The position numbers and the translations under genes were made by a program. The notes under the pieces were generated by a model that had not been told where the DNA came from, did no database searches, and saw nothing but the letters and a program-made list of their open reading frames with translations. 7,633 nt of DNA. It comes from Schleiferiaceae bacterium. Its GTDB lineage: Bacteria > Bacteroidota > Bacteroidia > Flavobacteriales > Schleiferiaceae. This document shows, in pieces, positions 6,467-7,633 of this stretch. The stretch is from NCBI GenBank assembly GCA_030829675.1, contig JAURAE010000062.1, positions 1 to 7,633 on the forward strand, written 5' to 3'. Every line of letters begins with the position of its first letter. Within the stretch, counting starts at the first letter, position 1.

Positions 6467-7510
6467 TCAAGGATAGAAAATACTGCCGGAGCTATGCGAT
6501 AATCCACTGCCCGTGGTATGGCCTAAAACATTGGGTCGTCCATGAAATCTTTCGGCGGCCAATAGGGCGAATATCATGGCTTCTTTGTAGTCGATGATCT
6601 GCTCGGAGGGCACGACGAGGTCTGCGCCTAAGTTGGAGATTCGCGAAATCAGGTGCTTATTTTTGGCGCCTCCTCCGGTAATTAAAGTTTTTCTGGGCCC
6701 AATTCTCTCCGCAATGACCCTCGCCGCCACCTCCGTGTAGGTAGCCAACGCATCGACCGGGGAAAGTCCTTTTAAAATTGGATCTATATGCTCCTCCATC
6801 CATTCATACCCCAAACTCTCCTCGGTGCTTTGGATAGCGCCCATAAGTAAGTTGACCTTGTCCTCGAACACAGTTCCAGAGGCTGCCCAATTCCCACCAG
6901 CATCATAGGCCTGGCCTAATAATTCTGCCTGTCCATTGAGTACTGCATTGACCGGACAGATGTCCCCGGCCTCAGCGATGCCCTCCGAAAGAAGGGGTTT
7001 GCCGAACGAATAATTTGCGAATCCACCTATGTTCAAACAGCATTCGTATTCTCCAAACATCAGGTGATCCCCCATGGGGACGAACGGTGCACCCTGCCCG
7101 CCCAGGAGCACGTCCTGCACACGAAAATTGGTCACCATCGGAATGCCCAAATCCTCCGCAATCGAAGTTAGGCAACCGGCTTGATAGGTGAACTTATCTG
7201 CAGGATCGTGGAACACCGTTTGGCCGTGATGCCCGATGAGATGTATATCAACATCGTGTGCTTGTGTAAAGGAACGCACACACTCCACTGTCCACGCTGC
7301 AAAGGCCTGGTCGAAGGCAGGCGATTTTGTGCCTTTCCTATAGGTTTTTTGGGCCAATTCCTTTAGTTCCCTTGGGTAGGGATAGAATTGGACCCCCAAC
7401 ACCTTCCAATCCCTAGAATTTCGAGGGTGAAAAGCGATCAAAGCGGCATCCATTCCGTCGAGGGAAGTGCCGCTCATTAATCCTAAAACATTGAAGCCTG
7501 CGTTGTACAT
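6467..7510 (-). CDS. anmK: Anhydro-N-acetylmuramic acid kinase
   Basis: This cytoplasmic enzyme opens the 1,6-anhydro ring of anhydro-MurNAc from cell-wall turnover and phosphorylates it with ATP to give MurNAc-6-phosphate, feeding peptidoglycan recycling. The ATP-binding GLMSGTSLDG is at 10-19, GHHGQT at 93-98, FRVQDVLLGGQGAPFVP at 129-145, NIGGFAN at 160-166, YDAGGNWAASG at 202-212, and GGGAKN in the C-terminal half. At 347 residues it is shorter than E. coli AnmK (about 369). Two family motifs are altered: DTGPGN..LMD of the E. coli protein reads DICPVN..VLN (183-192), and the KSTGRE motif is replaced by EESLGYEW. The Asp at the head of the first motif, D183, is kept. I recall similar variants in other Bacteroidota, so loss of activity is not implied. 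An in-frame TAA lies 18 bases upstream of the ATG with no start codon between, fixing the start. It is the first gene of the unit with the dehydrogenase and nhaD and is divergent from the acyl-CoA dehydrogenase. Confidence 0.93.
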   Translation of the reverse strand: MYNAGFNVLGLMSGTSLDGMDAALIAFHPRNSRDWKVLGVQFYPYPRELKELAQKTYRKGTKSPAFDQAFAAWTVECVRSFTQAHDVDIHLIGHHGQTVFHDPADKFTYQAGCLTSIAEDLGIPMVTNFRVQDVLLGGQGAPFVPMGDHLMFGEYECCLNIGGFANYSFGKPLLSEGIAEAGDICPVNAVLNGQAELLGQAYDAGGNWAASGTVFEDKVNLLMGAIQSTEESLGYEWMEEHIDPILKGLSPVDALATYTEVAARVIAERIGPRKTLITGGGAKNKHLISRISNLGADLVVPSEQIIDYKEAMIFALLAAERFHGRPNVLGHTTGSGLSHSSGSIFYP

Positions 7511-7513
7511 TTG
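7506..7513 (+). promoter_or_regulatory. Candidate Bacteroidota -7 box for the acyl-CoA dehydrogenase
   Basis: TACATTTG fits the Bacteroidota consensus TAnnTTTG at all six fixed positions. It would start transcription roughly 20 bases before the ATG at 7542. It overlaps the anmK start codon on the opposite strand. The nearest upstream TTG (7491-7493) is only 12 bases away, shorter than the usual spacing to a -33 element, so the call is tentative. Confidence 0.3.
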
Positions 7514-7541
7514 CGTAACCCAATATTAATCAGAATAATCG

Positions 7542-7633
7542 ATGAACTTCACCCTATCAGAGGAGCATTTGATGATTCGGGATGCAGCGCGTGATTTTAC
7601 ACAAGCGGAATTGCTTCCAGGAGTCATAGAAAG
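7542..7633 (+). CDS. Acyl-CoA dehydrogenase, N-terminal part (runs off the window)
   Basis: Thirty codons plus two bases are visible. The start reads MNFTLSEEHLMIRDAARDF and continues to ELLPGVIE, which matches the opening helices of Bacteroidota acyl-CoA dehydrogenases as I know them (typically LTEEQLMIRDAARDFAQ...LLPGVIERD). The family are FAD flavoenzymes that introduce the 2,3-double bond into acyl-CoA in fatty-acid or branched-chain amino-acid breakdown. The active-site base and FAD-binding regions lie outside the window. An in-frame TAA only six bases upstream rules out a longer start. The leader is A-rich without a Shine-Dalgarno. The gene is divergent from anmK across 31 bp. The chain-length specificity cannot be judged from this fragment. 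Confidence 0.8.
   Translation, partial: MNFTLSEEHLMIRDAARDFTQAELLPGVIE

Overview
The window looks like chromosomal DNA from a member of the Bacteroidota, most likely the Flavobacteriales and possibly a marine Cryomorphaceae/Schleiferiaceae-type lineage. This rests on the protein style of the genes (a Bacteroidota-type ExbB/ExbD/TonB set, a Bacteroidota-type anhydro-MurNAc kinase, a NhaD antiporter), on the near absence of Shine-Dalgarno sequences with A-rich leaders, and on one match to the Bacteroidota -7 promoter consensus. The lineage below order is a guess. The window is almost wholly coding, no stretch of 300 bases lacks a gene, and I see no mobile element, CRISPR array, tRNA or rRNA.

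Layout. Seven complete genes lie on the minus strand, flanked by two plus-strand edges. Reading in the direction of transcription (right to left): anmK (7510-6467), a Glu/Leu/Phe/Val-type dehydrogenase (6431-5205) and nhaD (5202-3892) form one probable unit. It ends in a strong intrinsic terminator at 3834-3865. After that comes a second unit: exbB (3804-3106), exbD (3093-2692), a tonB-like gene (2692-1838), folC (1841-636) and a small secreted protein of unknown function (639-49). In this second unit the last four genes are joined by 1- or 4-base start/stop overlaps, after a 12-base gap between exbB and exbD. At the right edge an acyl-CoA dehydrogenase starts on the plus strand at 7542, only 31 bp from the divergent anmK start. 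At the left edge an open plus-strand frame ends at 52 and would share its stop with the minus-strand gene.

How the genes work together. ExbB, ExbD and the TonB-like protein form the inner-membrane motor and periplasmic transducer that passes proton-motive force to outer-membrane receptors. NhaD exchanges Na+ for H+ and so shapes the same ion gradients. AnmK recycles the anhydro-sugar from peptidoglycan turnover. The dehydrogenase joins amino-acid nitrogen to central carbon, and FolC makes and polyglutamylates folate. The genes are a mixed housekeeping set rather than one pathway, and the arrangement resembles a neighbourhood I recall from Flavobacteriales genomes (memory, not a search).

I find no clear new biological system. 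The points most worth a second look are the orphan secreted protein coupled to folC, the altered active-site motifs in AnmK, the histidine-rich loop of NhaD, the non-canonical TonB C-terminus, and the compressed anmK/acyl-CoA dehydrogenase divergent promoter region.
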